A DNA stretch of 64,000 nucleotides from contig NZ_CAJXWY010000003.1 in assembly GCF_913062725.1 (NCBI RefSeq), positions 48,590-112,589 on the forward strand, written 5' to 3'. A program made the translations under genes and the position numbers. The DNA comes from an uncultured Thiohalocapsa sp. Its GTDB lineage: Bacteria; Pseudomonadota; Gammaproteobacteria; Chromatiales; Chromatiaceae. The notes beneath the pieces are model-generated. The model did no database searches and was not told where the DNA came from. It saw nothing but the letters and a program-made list of their open reading frames with translations. The first letter of the stretch is position 1; every line of letters begins with the position of its first letter. Shown here piece after piece: positions 37,049 to 47,223 of this stretch.

Positions 37049-38872
37049 GTGATCGATAACTTACGTAACATCGCCATCATCGCCCATGTGGATCATGGCA
37101 AGACCACGTTGGTGGACAAGCTGTTGCAGCAGTCCGGCACACTCGGCGAGCGGTTCGGGCCCGTGGAGCGGGTCATGGACTCCAACGACCTCGAGAAGGA
37201 GCGCGGCATCACCATCCTGTCGAAGAACACGGCGCTCGATGTCTCCCTCGGCGGCACGGATTACCGCATCAACATCGTCGACACGCCGGGGCATGCGGAC
37301 TTCGGCGGCGAAGTGGAGCGGGTGCTCTCCATGGTGGACTCCGTTTTGTTGCTGGTCGACGCCCAGGAGGGGCCGATGCCGCAGACGCGCTTTGTCACCG
37401 GCAAGGCCTTCCAGCACGGGCTCAGGCCCATCGTCGTCGTCAACAAGATCGACAAGCCGGGCGCGCGCCCCGATTGGGTCATCGATCAGGTGTTCGATCT
37501 GTTCGATCAGCTCGGCGCCAGCGATGAGCAGCTGGACTTCCCCATCGTCTACGCCTCCGCCATCAACGGCTATGCCGGGCTCGAGGACACGGTGTCCGGC
37601 GGCGATATGACGCCGCTGCTGGAGGCCATCGTGCGGCACTGTCCGCCGCCCGCCGTGGACCCGGCGGGGCCGTTTCAGATGCAGGTCTCGACCCTGGACT
37701 ACAGCGCCTTCGTCGGTGCCATTGCCATCGGCCGCATCCAGCGCGGCAGGGTCAAGCCGAACCAGCAGGTGGTGGTGGTCAAGCGCGACGGCGACCGCCA
37801 GCGTGCCAAGGTGGGGCTCGTCTACGGTTATCTCGGCCTGGAGCGGTATGAGGTGAAGGAAGCCGCCGCCGGGGATATCGTCGCCATCACCGGCATCGAG
37901 GCCCCGAACGTCTCCGATACCCTGTGCGACCCGGAGGCGGTGGAGGCCCTGCCGGCGCTGTCGGTGGATGAGCCGACGGTGAGCATGACCTTCCAGGTGA
38001 ACACCTCGCCCTTCGCCGGCCGCGAGGGCAAATACCTGACCTCCCGCCAGCTCAAGGACCGCCTCGAGCGTGAGCTGATCTCCAACGTGGCCCTGCGGGT
38101 GGAGGAGGGCACCGATCCGGAGAAATTCCGGGTGTCGGGCCGTGGCGAGCTGCACCTGTCCATTCTGATCGAAAACATGCGCCGGGAGGGCTACGAGCTC
38201 GCCGTGTCGCGCCCGGAGGTTATCTTCCGCGAGATGGACGGGCGGATCTGTGAGCCCTACGAGCAGCTGACGGTGGACGTGGAGGAAACCAGCCAGGGCG
38301 CCATCATGCAGGCGCTGGGGGAGCGCAAGGCTGAGCTGAAGGACATGGTGCCGGACGGCCGGGGCCGGGTGCGGCTCGACTATCAGATTCCGTCGCGGGG
38401 ACTCATCGGCTTTCAGACCGAGTTCATGACGCTCACCTCCGGCACCGGACTCAAGCACCATATTTTCGACCACTACGGCCCGGCCAATCAGGGCGGCATC
38501 GCGCCGCGCCGAAACGGCGCCATGATCTCCAACGCCCAGGGCAAGGTGCTGGGCTATGCCCTGTTCAATCTGCAGGAGCGCGGGCGCATGCTGGTCTCGC
38601 CGGGCGACGCGGTCTACGAGGGGCAGGTGGTGGGTATCCACTCCCGCGACAATGATCTCGTGGTCAATCCGCTCAAGGCCAAGCAGCTCACCAATATCCG
38701 CGCCGCGGGCTCCGACGAGAACATCCTGCTGACCCCGCCCATCAAGTTCAGTCTGGAGCAGGCCCTGGAGTTCATCGAGGACGACGAGCTGGTGGAGGTG
38801 ACGCCGACGGCGATCCGCATCAGAAAACGCTTTCTCAAAGAGCACGAGCGCAAGCGGGCGGGGCGGGGCTAG
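37049..38872 (+). CDS. typA: Ribosome-associated GTPase TypA/BipA
   Basis: 607-residue translational GTPase of the EF-G family. G1 is AHVDHGKTT (residues ~12-20), G2 lies in KERGITI, G3 in DTPGHADF and G4 in NKIDK; domains III and V and the C-terminal BipA-specific domain (QAL…[15 protein letters not shown]) follow. It binds ribosomes and helps 50S assembly, mostly at low temperature or under stress. GTG 37049 gives the normal N-terminus [17 protein letters not shown]. Monocistronic as far as I can see. Confidence 0.97.
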   Translation: MIDNLRNIAIIAHVDHGKTTLVDKLLQQSGTLGERFGPVERVMDSNDLEKERGITILSKNTALDVSLGGTDYRINIVDTPGHADFGGEVERVLSMVDSVLLLVDAQEGPMPQTRFVTGKAFQHGLRPIVVVNKIDKPGARPDWVIDQVFDLFDQLGASDEQLDFPIVYASAINGYAGLEDTVSGGDMTPLLEAIVRHCPPPAVDPAGPFQMQVSTLDYSAFVGAIAIGRIQRGRVKPNQQVVVVKRDGDRQRAKVGLVYGYLGLERYEVKEAAAGDIVAITGIEAPNVSDTLCDPEAVEALPALSVDEPTVSMTFQVNTSPFAGREGKYLTSRQLKDRLERELISNVALRVEEGTDPEKFRVSGRGELHLSILIENMRREGYELAVSRPEVIFREMDGRICEPYEQLTVDVEETSQGAIMQALGERKAELKDMVPDGRGRVRLDYQIPSRGLIGFQTEFMTLTSGTGLKHHIFDHYGPANQGGIAPRRNGAMISNAQGKVLGYALFNLQERGRMLVSPGDAVYEGQVVGIHSRDNDLVVNPLKAKQLTNIRAAGSDENILLTPPIKFSLEQALEFIEDDELVEVTPTAIRIRKRFLKEHERKRAGRG

Positions 38873-39045
38873 GGTCCGGTCCGTCGCGCGCAGGCGATCA
38901 TGGCTCTGCGACGGCGCCGTAGGATGCCCGCGCCCGGGGGCCAAGACGATGGCGGCACCGCAGAACATCCGCGAGCCCATCGCACAGGCCCGCGGCAACC
39001 GAAAACCCAGATGCGACGCGTTTAGTCGGAGACAGAGCATCCGCG

Positions 39046-39630
39046 ATGAGTGAAACCCAGGCCGACTGCCGACGCCTACCCTTCCTCCTCACCCTGCTGT
39101 TGGCGCTCGTGCTCCTCGGCATCGGGGTGTCTTCGCCGCCGCGGGGCCTGTTCGGGCTGGACGGGGCGCACTGGTCCCGGGCGCTGATCTTCGCCGGCGG
39201 CGGTATCCTCGCCCTCGCCTACGCCGATGCCTTTCGCTCGCGCTGCATCCGTGTCTACATGAGCGTCGCACTGCCCATGCTGGCACTGCTCTGCGTGGCC
39301 CCGCTCGCGGCCACCGAGCGCGCCGCCTGGGGCGTCGCAGAGTCGCTGTGGATCAACGCTGCCATCGTGGCGGTGCTGCTGCTGGTGTTCCTGCACTTCT
39401 CGCTGCACACCATGCCGTCGGCGTGGCGGCGAGGGCTCACGCCCGCGCGCAGTGCGATCCTGGGCGTCGCGCTGGCGGTGGTCGGCGCGTTGTACTGGGA
39501 ATTCCGGGGCGGCGGTGCCGTTGCGGTGGACAAGACCCTGCCGTTGGCGGCGGACCTGGTGGGCATTACGGCCGGCGCGGTGACGTTCTGGCTCATGATG
39601 CGTCATCGCCTCCGGGGTGATGCCGCCTAG
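39046..39630 (+). CDS. Integral membrane protein, unknown function
   Basis: 194 residues with five or six hydrophobic helices (for example LPFLLTLLLALVLLGIGV, ALIFAGGGILALAYA, IVAVLLLVFLHFSLH, ITAGAVTFWLMM). No soluble domain or known motif. It lies between typA and smpB, converging on the latter. I do not recognise the family; inner-membrane location is the only safe statement. Confidence 0.65.
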   Translation: MSETQADCRRLPFLLTLLLALVLLGIGVSSPPRGLFGLDGAHWSRALIFAGGGILALAYADAFRSRCIRVYMSVALPMLALLCVAPLAATERAAWGVAESLWINAAIVAVLLLVFLHFSLHTMPSAWRRGLTPARSAILGVALAVVGALYWEFRGGGAVAVDKTLPLAADLVGITAGAVTFWLMMRHRLRGDAA

Positions 39631-39747
39631 TTGCCCCCGCGCCGAGGTCGATGCTGTTGAAGGCCGTCGGGCGCCATCCAGTGCCGAGGCGGCGTCGGCG
39701 GGACGTCCCGGCGGTTGGCGTGTGCTGCGGCGGCAAACCGCCCCGGC

Positions 39748-40230
39748 TCAGCCCTGCTTGAAGAGCCGCTCCTTCTCCCGCTGCCAGTCGCGGTCTTTCT
39801 CCGTGGCGCGCTTGTCGTGGAGCTTCTTGCCTTTGGCGAGGCCGATCTCGAGCTTGGCGCGACCGCGCTTCCAGTACAGCGCCGTGGGCACCAGCGTGTA
39901 GCCGGCGCGCTCGGTCTGGCCGATGAGGCGGTTCAGCTCGCCCTTGTGCAGCAGCAGCTTGCGGGTGCGCGTGGGATCCGGCGTCACATGCGTGGAGGCG
40001 GAGGCGAGGGGCGAGATGTGGGTGCCGATGAGGAAGGCCTCGCCGTGCAGGATCTTGACATAGCTTTCTTTGAGCTGGACACGGCCGGCGCGCATCCCCT
40101 TGACCTCCCACCCCTCCAGGGCGAGGCCACATTCGAGCCGCTGCTCGATGTGGTATTCGTGGCCGGCCTTCTTGTTGAGGGCGATGGTGTTGCCGCCGGC
40201 GGCGGATCGTTTCTTTTTTCCCTTAGCCAT
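39748..40230 (-). CDS. smpB: SsrA-binding protein SmpB
   Basis: 160 residues, the tmRNA partner in trans-translation that rescues stalled ribosomes. Seen are the N-terminal beta-barrel motifs [12 protein letters not shown] and [19 protein letters not shown], and the basic C-terminal tail [21 protein letters not shown], which enters the ribosomal decoding site. The ATG at 40228-40230 is preceded by no strong SD. The tmRNA gene itself is not in the window. Divergent from tpiA. Confidence 0.95.
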   Translation of the reverse strand: MAKGKKKRSAAGGNTIALNKKAGHEYHIEQRLECGLALEGWEVKGMRAGRVQLKESYVKILHGEAFLIGTHISPLASASTHVTPDPTRTRKLLLHKGELNRLIGQTERAGYTLVPTALYWKRGRAKLEIGLAKGKKLHDKRATEKDRDWQREKERLFKQG

Positions 40231-40287
40231 ACTGGCAGTGTAAGCTATGCGACCGGGGGTGGGGAAGCGCGACGCGCCGCCTCATGA

Positions 40288-40316
40288 TTGCGTGGTGCTT
40301 CTCACCCGGCTATACT
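40288..40316 (+). promoter_or_regulatory. Putative sigma70 promoter of tpiA
   Basis: TTGCGT (40288-40293), a 17-nt spacer and TATACT (40311-40316). The -10 matches the consensus at five of six positions, the -35 at three. Transcription would begin ~20 nt before the tpiA ATG. Confidence 0.55.
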
Positions 40317-40343
40317 TAGCGGCTTTTCGGCAGGAGTTTACCG

Positions 40344-41105
40344 ATGCGACGGCCCCTGATTGCTGGCAACTGGAAGATGAACGGCAGCAAGGCTGAGGCC
40401 ACGCAGCTGCTGAACGGCATCAAAGCCGGCGTAGCCGGTATGCAGCGGGTCGACGTCGCCGTGTGCCCGTCGTTCCCTTACTTGTATCTGGCGGAGGAAC
40501 TACTCGCCGACAGTGCCATCGCCTGGGGCGCCCAGGATGTCTCGGCGCAGGCCGGCGGCGCTTACACCGGTCAGGTGTCCGCCGCCATGCTGAAGGATTT
40601 TGCCTGCCGGTATGCCATCGTCGGCCATTCCGAGCGGCGCCAGCTCAACGGCGAGGACGACGCGCTGGTGGCCAGCAAATACGCACGCGCGGTGGCCGGC
40701 GGGATCGTGCCGATCCTCTGCATCGGGGAGACCCTGGAAGAGCGTGAGAGCGGACGAACCGAGGAGGTGGTCGCCCGGCACATCGATGCGGTGCTGAACA
40801 GCTCCGGGGTCGAGGCCTTTGGTGCCGGCATCGTGGCCTATGAGCCGGTGTGGGCAATCGGGACCGGCGTTACGGCAACGCCAGATCAAGCACAAGAAGT
40901 GCATGCCTTCGTGCGTGGGCGGATCGCCAGCAAGAATCAAGAGATCGCCGCAGGCTTGAGACTGCTGTACGGCGGCAGCATGAAGCCCGGAAACGCCGTC
41001 GAGCTGATCGCGCAGCCCGACATCGACGGTGGCCTCATTGGCGGAGCATCGCTCAAGGCCGCAGACTTCGTCGCGATTTGCCAGGCCGGCGAAGACAGCG
41101 CCTGA
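40344..41105 (+). CDS. tpiA: Triosephosphate isomerase
   Basis: 253-residue TIM-barrel enzyme interconverting dihydroxyacetone phosphate and glyceraldehyde-3-phosphate. The N-terminus has AGNWKMNG with the active-site Lys, GHSERRQ contains the electrophilic His, and [11 protein letters not shown] the catalytic Glu; [11 protein letters not shown] is the phosphate-binding end. AGGAG lies about 8 bp upstream of ATG. It leads the conserved tpiA-secG-tRNA-Leu-nuo stretch, with 41 bp before secG. Confidence 0.97.
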   Translation: MRRPLIAGNWKMNGSKAEATQLLNGIKAGVAGMQRVDVAVCPSFPYLYLAEELLADSAIAWGAQDVSAQAGGAYTGQVSAAMLKDFACRYAIVGHSERRQLNGEDDALVASKYARAVAGGIVPILCIGETLEERESGRTEEVVARHIDAVLNSSGVEAFGAGIVAYEPVWAIGTGVTATPDQAQEVHAFVRGRIASKNQEIAAGLRLLYGGSMKPGNAVELIAQPDIDGGLIGGASLKAADFVAICQAGEDSA

Positions 41106-41146
41106 GTGCTCGCCGTCTGATCAACCGACACGAGTCGCCCAAGACC

Positions 41147-41608
41147 ATGCAGCTGATCCTGACCGTATTGCATCTGGTGCTCGCCCTCGGGCTGATCGGG
41201 TTGATCCTGATCCAGCACGGCAAGGGTGCGGATGCCGGAGCGGCATTTGGTAGCGGTGCCTCGGCCACGGTGTTCGGCTCCCAGGGCTCCGCGTCGTTTC
41301 TGACGCGAACGACGGCGGTGATGGCCACTGCGTTTTTCCTGACCAGTATGGCGCTCGCCTACTTCGCAGCACAGGTTGGGGAGCCCCGGGGACTCATGGA
41401 CGGCGTCGAAGTGCCCGTGCCAATGACCACGGGTGCGCCGGTCGCGACGGATGAGCCGACGACGGTCGCACCTGCCGCAACATCTGCGCAGAGCGATCTG
41501 CCGCCTGTCGATGTGCCGCAATCACCGGCGCTCGCGCCGCAAGACGACGCCGCGGACTTGCCGCCGGTTCCCGCCGCCGGTGCGGGCTCGGGGGCGGGCG
41601 ACAATTGA
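41147..41608 (+). CDS. secG: Preprotein translocase subunit SecG
   Basis: 153 residues with two membrane helices ([21 protein letters not shown] region and [18 protein letters not shown]) joined by the family loop [24 protein letters not shown]. The C-terminal ~75 residues are a Pro/Ala/Asp/Thr-rich tail, longer than in E. coli SecG (110 residues in all). It assists SecYE in protein export. The start follows tpiA by 41 bp and the tRNA-Leu gene by 45 bp after the stop, a conserved order. Confidence 0.93.
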   Translation: MQLILTVLHLVLALGLIGLILIQHGKGADAGAAFGSGASATVFGSQGSASFLTRTTAVMATAFFLTSMALAYFAAQVGEPRGLMDGVEVPVPMTTGAPVATDEPTTVAPAATSAQSDLPPVDVPQSPALAPQDDAADLPPVPAAGAGSGAGDN

Positions 41609-41653
41609 GACGAACCGACGACGGGGCATCCACAGCTCCGCGTCCTAAACATT

Positions 41654-41738
41654 GCCGACGTGGTGGAATTGGTAGACACGCTGTCTTGAGGGGGCAGTGG
41701 CGCAAGCCGTGCCGGTTCGAGTCCGGCCGTCGGCACCA
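41654..41738 (+). tRNA. tRNA-Leu (GAG)
   Basis: 85 nt with encoded CCA. Acceptor stem GCCGACG (41654-41660) pairs with CGTCGGC (41728-41734), then A and CCA. The anticodon stem CTGTC/GGCAG encloses TTGAGGG with anticodon GAG at 41688-41690. A long variable arm (typical of class II Leu tRNA) and the T-loop GGTTCGAGTCC are visible. In E. coli the GAG leucine tRNA gene also follows secG. Confidence 0.97.
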
Positions 41739-41745
41739 TTTTATT

Positions 41746-41764
41746 GGGTCTCCACTGGAGACCC
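41746..41764 (+). terminator. Hairpin 3' of tRNA-Leu
   Basis: Perfect 8-bp stem GGGTCTCC/GGAGACCC with a 3-nt loop, 7 nt after the tRNA's CCA. No T-run follows, so it may be a processing or weak termination structure. Confidence 0.45.
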
Positions 41765-41847
41765 ACAGCATTCGACAGCATGGACCGCACTCCGGGGGTA
41801 TCTTGCCAACCCCTTGAAAGACAATAACTTCTAGGCGTGTGGCCAGC

Positions 41848-41876
41848 TTGACACCCAGTGGCCTCTGCACTAGACT
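41848..41876 (+). promoter_or_regulatory. Putative sigma70 promoter of the nuo operon
   Basis: Perfect -35 TTGACA (41848-41853), 17-nt spacer, and -10 TAGACT (41871-41876, four of six). It lies ~240 bp before nuoA and points to it, the best-looking promoter in the window. Confidence 0.65.
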
Positions 41877-42114
41877 CAGGCGCGCACGGCGGCTAAGATC
41901 GCTCGATGGTTGGCGCCGTTTCGACATCGATCGTATCCTGACCGACGACGGTCCACGGGCAGCACCCGATCCTGCCTACCACAGGCAATCCGCCCCACGG
42001 ATGCCCGGAGGGGATGGCTTTGTCCAGAGCAGGTGAGCGGCGGTGCTGCGCCATCGCCCCGGGTGTTGTGCAGCCCGGCGCCAACACGACAACTAACCAC
42101 CGAGTAAGCGGCGC

Positions 42115-42471
42115 GTGCTGGACGACTATCTCCATATCCTGATTTTCATTCTCATCGCACTCCTGGTCGGCTTCGTGCCGCGGGTGCTGGGTGCGATGCT
42201 AGGACCGCGTCGCCCGGATCAGGCCAAGGATTCACCCTACGAGTGTGGTTTCGACGCCTTCGAGCATGCTCGCATGAAGTTCGACGTCCGATACTACCTG
42301 GTCGCCATCCTTTTCATCATCTTCGACCTGGAGATCGCGTTCCTTTTTCCTTGGGCGGTTGTGCTCCAAGACCTTGGCATGGCCGGCTTCGTCGCCATGT
42401 CCGTCTTTCTGGGGATACTAGTGGTCGGCTTCATCTACGAGTGGCAAAAGGGTGCTTTGGAATGGGAGTAA
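42115..42471 (+). CDS. nuoA: NADH-quinone oxidoreductase subunit A
   Basis: 118 residues with three membrane helices and the NuoA signature [27 protein letters not shown] region (the loop near the quinone site, with the conserved Cys). Small membrane-arm subunit at the junction with the peripheral arm of complex I. GTG start at 42115; a CACCGAGTAAGCGGC stretch precedes it without a strong SD. First gene of the 14-gene operon; nuoB starts 63 bp after its stop. Confidence 0.95.
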   Translation: MLDDYLHILIFILIALLVGFVPRVLGAMLGPRRPDQAKDSPYECGFDAFEHARMKFDVRYYLVAILFIIFDLEIAFLFPWAVVLQDLGMAGFVAMSVFLGILVVGFIYEWQKGALEWE

Positions 42472-42534
42472 CCCGCTTACGGCGTCGCCCGGTTTCCCGG
42501 CCGCAAACCTTGCCTCGACGCGGAGGAGGTCACC

Positions 42535-43011
42535 ATGGGCATTGAAGGCGTGCTCGACGAGGGCGTCGTCACCACAACCGCCGACAAGCTGATCAACTGG
42601 GCCCGCACCGGCTCGCTGTGGCCCATGACATTCGGCCTCGCCTGTTGTGCGGTCGAGATGATGCACGCCGGCGCCGCGCGCTACGACCTGGACCGCTTCG
42701 GGATCCTCTTCCGGCCCAGCCCGCGGCAGAGCGACGTGATGATCGTCGCCGGGACGTTGGTCAACAAAATGGCACCCGCCCTTCGCCGTGTCTACGATCA
42801 GATGGCCGAGCCTCGGTGGGTGATCTCGATGGGCTCATGTGCCAACGGCGGCGGGTATTACCATTACTCGTATGCAGTCGTCCGCGGCTGCGATCGGATC
42901 GTGCCCGTCGATGTCTATGTCCCCGGTTGCCCGCCGACGGCGGAGGCCCTGCTCTACGGCGTGCTGCAGCTTCAGAACAAGATTCGACGCACCAACACCA
43001 TTGCGCGCTGA
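42535..43011 (+). CDS. nuoB: NADH-quinone oxidoreductase subunit B
   Basis: 158-residue subunit holding the last iron-sulfur cluster N2 that hands electrons to ubiquinone. The four cluster ligands are visible: tandem Cys37-Cys38 ([10 protein letters not shown]), Cys102 ([10 protein letters not shown]) and Cys132 ([12 protein letters not shown]). GGAGG lies ~9 bp before ATG 42535. Length and motifs are normal for the family. Confidence 0.97.
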   Translation: MGIEGVLDEGVVTTTADKLINWARTGSLWPMTFGLACCAVEMMHAGAARYDLDRFGILFRPSPRQSDVMIVAGTLVNKMAPALRRVYDQMAEPRWVISMGSCANGGGYYHYSYAVVRGCDRIVPVDVYVPGCPPTAEALLYGVLQLQNKIRRTNTIAR

Positions 43012-43036
43012 CGCGTGCATCGGCGATTCCACTGCT

Positions 43037-43807
43037 ATGTCTGACACCATCGCTTCCACCGGTGACGCGCGTCTCGACGCCCTTGCGCACGTGCTGCAAA
43101 GCCGCTGGCAGAGCGACGGTTTCGAGCTCTGCTCTGCCCACGGCGAGCTGACCCTCACCGTCCCCGCATCCGAGAGCAAGCGCGTGTGCACCGAGCTTCG
43201 GGATGACACGGCGCTGCGCTTCGAGCAGCTCATCGATCTTTGCGGCATCGATTACGCCGCCTATGGCAAGTCCGAGTGGGCCACCGAAGAGGCGAGCACC
43301 ACGGGATTCGGGCGCGGCGTCGATCGGGACCTTGAGCTCGATGACGACGACCCGAAGCGCTTTGCTGTGGTTTACCATTTGCTTTCGCTGGCGTACAACC
43401 GCCGGTTGCGACTCAAGATCTACGCAGGCGGTCAGTTGCCAATGGTGGATTCGGTGGTCGAGGTTTGGCGCGTTGCCGACTGGTTCGAGCGTGAGGCGTT
43501 CGACCTCTTCGGAATCCTGTTCCGCGGCCACCCGGATTTGCGCCGGATCCTGACCGACTATGGCTTCGTCGGCTACCCCTTTCGCAAGGACTTCCCGCTC
43601 AGCGGGCACGTGGCCATGCGGTACGACCCAGAGCAGACACGGGTGATCTATGAGCCGGTGGAGATCCCACCCCGGGTGCTGGTGCCAAAGGTGATCCGCA
43701 ACGACAGTCGCTACCTCACCGAAGAGCAGGCACGCGCTGCGCGCGAGGCCAAGGCCGCGACCAACGCGGCGGTGAAGCCGGAGACTGGAGGCACCGCCGA
43801 TGCCTGA
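43037..43807 (+). CDS. nuoC: NADH-quinone oxidoreductase subunit C
   Basis: 256-residue 30-kDa subunit of the peripheral arm. The family signature [19 protein letters not shown] and PFRKDFPL are clear ([17 protein letters not shown]). It is a separate gene here, not fused to nuoD as in E. coli. The C-terminal ~40 residues are Ala-rich. It overlaps nuoD by 8 bp. Confidence 0.95.
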   Translation: MSDTIASTGDARLDALAHVLQSRWQSDGFELCSAHGELTLTVPASESKRVCTELRDDTALRFEQLIDLCGIDYAAYGKSEWATEEASTTGFGRGVDRDLELDDDDPKRFAVVYHLLSLAYNRRLRLKIYAGGQLPMVDSVVEVWRVADWFEREAFDLFGILFRGHPDLRRILTDYGFVGYPFRKDFPLSGHVAMRYDPEQTRVIYEPVEIPPRVLVPKVIRNDSRYLTEEQARAAREAKAATNAAVKPETGGTADA

Positions 43808-45059
43808 GATTCGCAACTACACACTGAATTTCGGGCCTCAGCATCCCGCGGCCCACGGCGTGCTGCGCCTCGTGCTCGAGATGGACGGCGAGGTGATCGA
43901 CCGCGCCGACCCACACATCGGGCTGCTGCACCGCGGTACCGAGAAACTCGCCGAGTCCAAGCCGTTCAACCAGAGCATCGGCTACATGGATCGGCTGGAC
44001 TACGTGTCCATGATGTGCAACGAGCACGGATACGTGCGTGCCATCGAAAAGCTGCTTGGTATCGAGGCGCCGATCCGGGCCCAATACATCCGCACCATGT
44101 TCGATGAGATCACGCGCATCCTGAACCACCTGATGTGGCTCGGGGCGCACGCGCTCGACGTTGGTGCCATGAGTGTCTTTCTGTATTGCTTCCGCGAGCG
44201 TGAAGACCTGATGGACTGCTATGAAGCGGTCTCAGGGGCGCGGATGCATGCCACTTACTACCGTCCCGGTGGCGTCTATCGTGATCTGCCGGCGCAGATG
44301 CCGCGCTTCCCCGATTCCAGCACCAAGTGGCATGGCAAGCATGCCGTGCGCAAGCTGAACGCGCCCCGCAGCGGCTCGCTGTTGAACTTCGTCGAGGACT
44401 TCAGCGAGCGTTTCCCGGCGCTGGTGGACGAGTATGAGACCCTGCTGACCGACAACCGCATCTGGAAGCAGCGCACCGTTGGGATCGGTGTCGTCAGCCC
44501 GGAGCGGGCACTCAACCTGGGGTTCACTGGTCCCATGCTACGCGGCTCGGGCATTGCCTGGGACCTGCGTAAAAAGCAACCCTATGCGGCCTATGCCGAT
44601 GTGGATTTCGACATCCCGGTGGGACAGAACGGTGACTGCTACGACCGCTACTTGGTGCGCATCGAAGAGATGCGTCAATCGAACCGAATCATCAAGCAGT
44701 GCATCGACTGGCTGCGCGCCAACCCCGGCCCGGTGATGGTGGACGACCATAAGGTCACGCCGCCGAGCCGGGTGGATATGAAGGATGACATGGAAGCCCT
44801 GATCCACCACTTCAAGCTCTTCACCGAGGGCTACTGCCCGCCGCCGGGCGAGGCCTATGCCGCGGTGGAGGCGCCGAAAGGGGAGTTCGGTTGTTACATC
44901 GTCTCCGATGGCGCCAACAAACCCTATCGCCTGAAGGTCCGTGCGCCCGGCTTCCCGCATCTCGCCGCCATGGACGAGATGTCGAAGGGGCACATGCTGG
45001 CGGACGTCGTGGCCATCATTGGCACCATGGACATCGTTTTCGGGGAGATCGACCGCTGA
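43800..45059 (+). CDS. nuoD: NADH-quinone oxidoreductase subunit D
   Basis: 419-residue 49-kDa subunit; with NuoB it forms the quinone-binding cavity. [15 protein letters not shown] at the N-terminus with the conserved His, [10 protein letters not shown], and the C-terminal [12 protein letters not shown] are typical. It starts 8 bp inside nuoC and its TGA overlaps the nuoE ATG (TGATG), so translation of C, D and E is coupled. Confidence 0.97.
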   Translation: MPEIRNYTLNFGPQHPAAHGVLRLVLEMDGEVIDRADPHIGLLHRGTEKLAESKPFNQSIGYMDRLDYVSMMCNEHGYVRAIEKLLGIEAPIRAQYIRTMFDEITRILNHLMWLGAHALDVGAMSVFLYCFREREDLMDCYEAVSGARMHATYYRPGGVYRDLPAQMPRFPDSSTKWHGKHAVRKLNAPRSGSLLNFVEDFSERFPALVDEYETLLTDNRIWKQRTVGIGVVSPERALNLGFTGPMLRGSGIAWDLRKKQPYAAYADVDFDIPVGQNGDCYDRYLVRIEEMRQSNRIIKQCIDWLRANPGPVMVDDHKVTPPSRVDMKDDMEALIHHFKLFTEGYCPPPGEAYAAVEAPKGEFGCYIVSDGANKPYRLKVRAPGFPHLAAMDEMSKGHMLADVVAIIGTMDIVFGEIDR

Positions 45060-45586
45060 TGAGCTTTCGCACCGCACCGCTGGCCGTCGTCCACGACGTG
45101 GACAAGAGCACGCTGCTGACCCGTGAGCTGCGGGACGAAATCGACAGGCATGTCGCGAAGTATCCGTCGGAATGGAAACAATCCGCGGTGATGCCTGCAT
45201 TGACCCTGGTGCAGGAGCATCATGGGGGTTGGCTCACCCGGGACCTGATGGACCAGGTGGCTGCCTACCTGGACATGCCGGAGGTAGCCGTCTACGAGGT
45301 GGCCACCTTCTATGCCATGTATGACCTGGAGCCGGTGGGGCGTCACAAGATCTGTGTTTGTAACAGCATCTCGTGCATGCTCGGCGGCGCCGAGGCTTTG
45401 CTCGAGCACGTTGAGAAGCGCCACGGCGTCGCGCCGGGCGAGACCTCTAAAGACGGTCGCTTCACGCTCAAGGAGTTCGAGTGCCTCGGTGCCTGCCGCC
45501 ATGCGCCCGTGATCATGGTGGACCAGGAATACCACGAGTGCGTGACGCGTGACGGCATCGACAAGATCATCTCGAAACTGGACTGA
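45059..45586 (+). CDS. nuoE: NADH-quinone oxidoreductase subunit E
   Basis: 175-residue 24-kDa subunit of the NADH-oxidising module, with a thioredoxin-like fold and a [2Fe-2S] cluster (N1a). Ligands are in CVCNSISC and FECLGACRHAPV. The N-terminal helical part (ELRDEIDRHVAKYP) is normal. nuoF follows after 63 bp. Confidence 0.95.
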   Translation: MSFRTAPLAVVHDVDKSTLLTRELRDEIDRHVAKYPSEWKQSAVMPALTLVQEHHGGWLTRDLMDQVAAYLDMPEVAVYEVATFYAMYDLEPVGRHKICVCNSISCMLGGAEALLEHVEKRHGVAPGETSKDGRFTLKEFECLGACRHAPVIMVDQEYHECVTRDGIDKIISKLD

Positions 45587-45649
45587 TCGCCATACGCACA
45601 TCTGTGCCGTCGCGGTCGACACTGAACAAACGCACAGTCAAGATTTGCC

Positions 45650-46939
45650 ATGGTCGACAACCAAGACACCGTCTGCTTCCGCACCATGCGCTTGCGGCCC
45701 AAGATCCGCCACACGCTGAAGGCCTATCGCAGCATCGGCGGCTATGTGCAGTGGGAGCGCATCCTGCGCGAGAAGCCCTCGCCCGAGTCGCTGATCGAAG
45801 AGATCAAGCACTCAGGGCTGCGCGGGCGCGGTGGCGCCGGCTTCCCAACGGGTCTGAAGTGGAGCTTCATGCCCCGTAACGAGCCGGGGCAGAAATACAT
45901 CGTCTGCAACTCCGACGAAGGCGAGCCCGGTACCTGCAAGGACCGCGACATCATGCGCTACAACCCGCACCAGCTCATCGAAGGCATGGCCATCGCCGGC
46001 TATTGCATCGGCGCCACCGTCGGCTACAACTACATCCGTGGCGAGTTCTACGAGCCCATCGACCGTTTCGACGAAGCCCTGCTGGAGGCTTACCAGGCCG
46101 GCTTGCTCGGCAAGGATCTGCGGGGCTCCGGCATCGACTTCGACCTCTACACCCACCTCGGCTCCGGCGCCTACATCTGCGGCGAGGAGACGGCACTGCT
46201 GGAATCCCTGGAGGGCAAAAAGGGCCAGCCACGGTTCAAGCCGCCGTTTCCGGCCCAGGCAGGTCTCTACGGCAAGCCCACCACCATCAACAACACCGAG
46301 TCTCTGGCCTCCGTGCCCGTGATCCTCGAGAAGGGCGGTCAGTGGTTCCTGGAGCAGGGCCGACCCAACAACGGCGGCCCGAAGCTGTTCTCGGTGACCG
46401 GACACGTCAACAAGCCCTGCAATGCGGAGGTGCCGCTGGGTACACCCTTCCGGGACCTGCTGGCGCTCGCCGGTGGCGTCAGCGGCGGACGCAAACTGAA
46501 AGCGGTGATTCCGGGCGGCTCGTCGGTGCCCGTGGTGCCCGGCGACGTCATGATGGAGACCGACATGGACTACGACTCCATCGCCAAGGCCGGCTCCATG
46601 CTGGGCTCGGGGGCTGTCATCATCATCGCCGAGGGCACCTGTATGGTGAAGGTGCTTGCGAATCTGGCACATTTCTATGCACACGAGTCCTGTGGGCAGT
46701 GCACGCCCTGTCGCGAGGGCACGGGCTGGCTCGAGCGGGTGCTCGAGCGCATCCTGCACGGTCAGGGTCGGCCGTCCGACCTGGATCTACTGGACAACGT
46801 CGCCGGACGCATCGGCGGGCGCACCATCTGTGCCCTGGGCGACGCGGCGGCCATGCCGGTGCAGAGCTTCCTCAAGCACTACCGGCACGAGTTCGAGCAC
46901 CTCATCGAGCACGGCAAGCCGCTGGTGCAGGCGGCCTAG
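45650..46939 (+). CDS. nuoF: NADH-quinone oxidoreductase subunit F
   Basis: 429-residue 51-kDa subunit where NADH is oxidised. The FMN/NADH site is marked by [19 protein letters not shown] and [17 protein letters not shown]; the N3 cluster ligands lie in [12 protein letters not shown] plus a later Cys (RTICALGDA). Full length. The gap to nuoG (284 bp) is the longest inside the operon and holds a perfect TTGACA without a fitting -10. Confidence 0.97.
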   Translation: MVDNQDTVCFRTMRLRPKIRHTLKAYRSIGGYVQWERILREKPSPESLIEEIKHSGLRGRGGAGFPTGLKWSFMPRNEPGQKYIVCNSDEGEPGTCKDRDIMRYNPHQLIEGMAIAGYCIGATVGYNYIRGEFYEPIDRFDEALLEAYQAGLLGKDLRGSGIDFDLYTHLGSGAYICGEETALLESLEGKKGQPRFKPPFPAQAGLYGKPTTINNTESLASVPVILEKGGQWFLEQGRPNNGGPKLFSVTGHVNKPCNAEVPLGTPFRDLLALAGGVSGGRKLKAVIPGGSSVPVVPGDVMMETDMDYDSIAKAGSMLGSGAVIIIAEGTCMVKVLANLAHFYAHESCGQCTPCREGTGWLERVLERILHGQGRPSDLDLLDNVAGRIGGRTICALGDAAAMPVQSFLKHYRHEFEHLIEHGKPLVQAA

Positions 46940-47223
46940 CACGGCGCCTGGACACACGCGCCCGGCGGTGCCGCGAGCAAGCGTTGACAGGGTTTCGGTC
47001 ACAATAACGATATGAGTCATCAAAAGGCCGCCCCGCGCTCAGCATCGTCCGGGCATGGCTTGCGACATCAGCCTCGGGAGTGGATCGGACGCGGCGGTGG
47101 CGCAATCGGCACCGATCGATGACGATGGGGCAGATCCCCCGAGCGGCCCCACAGACGAATCCCGCGGGACGGGGGACCACCAACAGCAGCCCCCCGCGGG
47201 CAACGGAGCGGAAGCAGACCATC

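Larger units (their letters stand above)
41739..42114. other. Leader region between tRNA-Leu and nuoA
   Basis: 376 bp containing a hairpin just after the tRNA and the presumed nuo promoter. The ~230 nt between the promoter and nuoA would be untranslated leader; no gene is seen in it. Confidence 0.5.

Noticed and set aside
37061..39040. 659-codon open frame on the minus strand opposite typA
   Set aside because: Antisense shadow of a highly conserved gene in GC-rich DNA; no domain or signal recognised.
41883..42114. Riboswitch in the nuo leader
   Set aside because: No conserved aptamer core recognised; only ordinary leader length.
46984..47012. Internal promoter before nuoG (perfect TTGACA at 46984-46989)
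   Set aside because: No -10 with acceptable match at 16-18 nt; TATGAG lies 21 nt away, too far.
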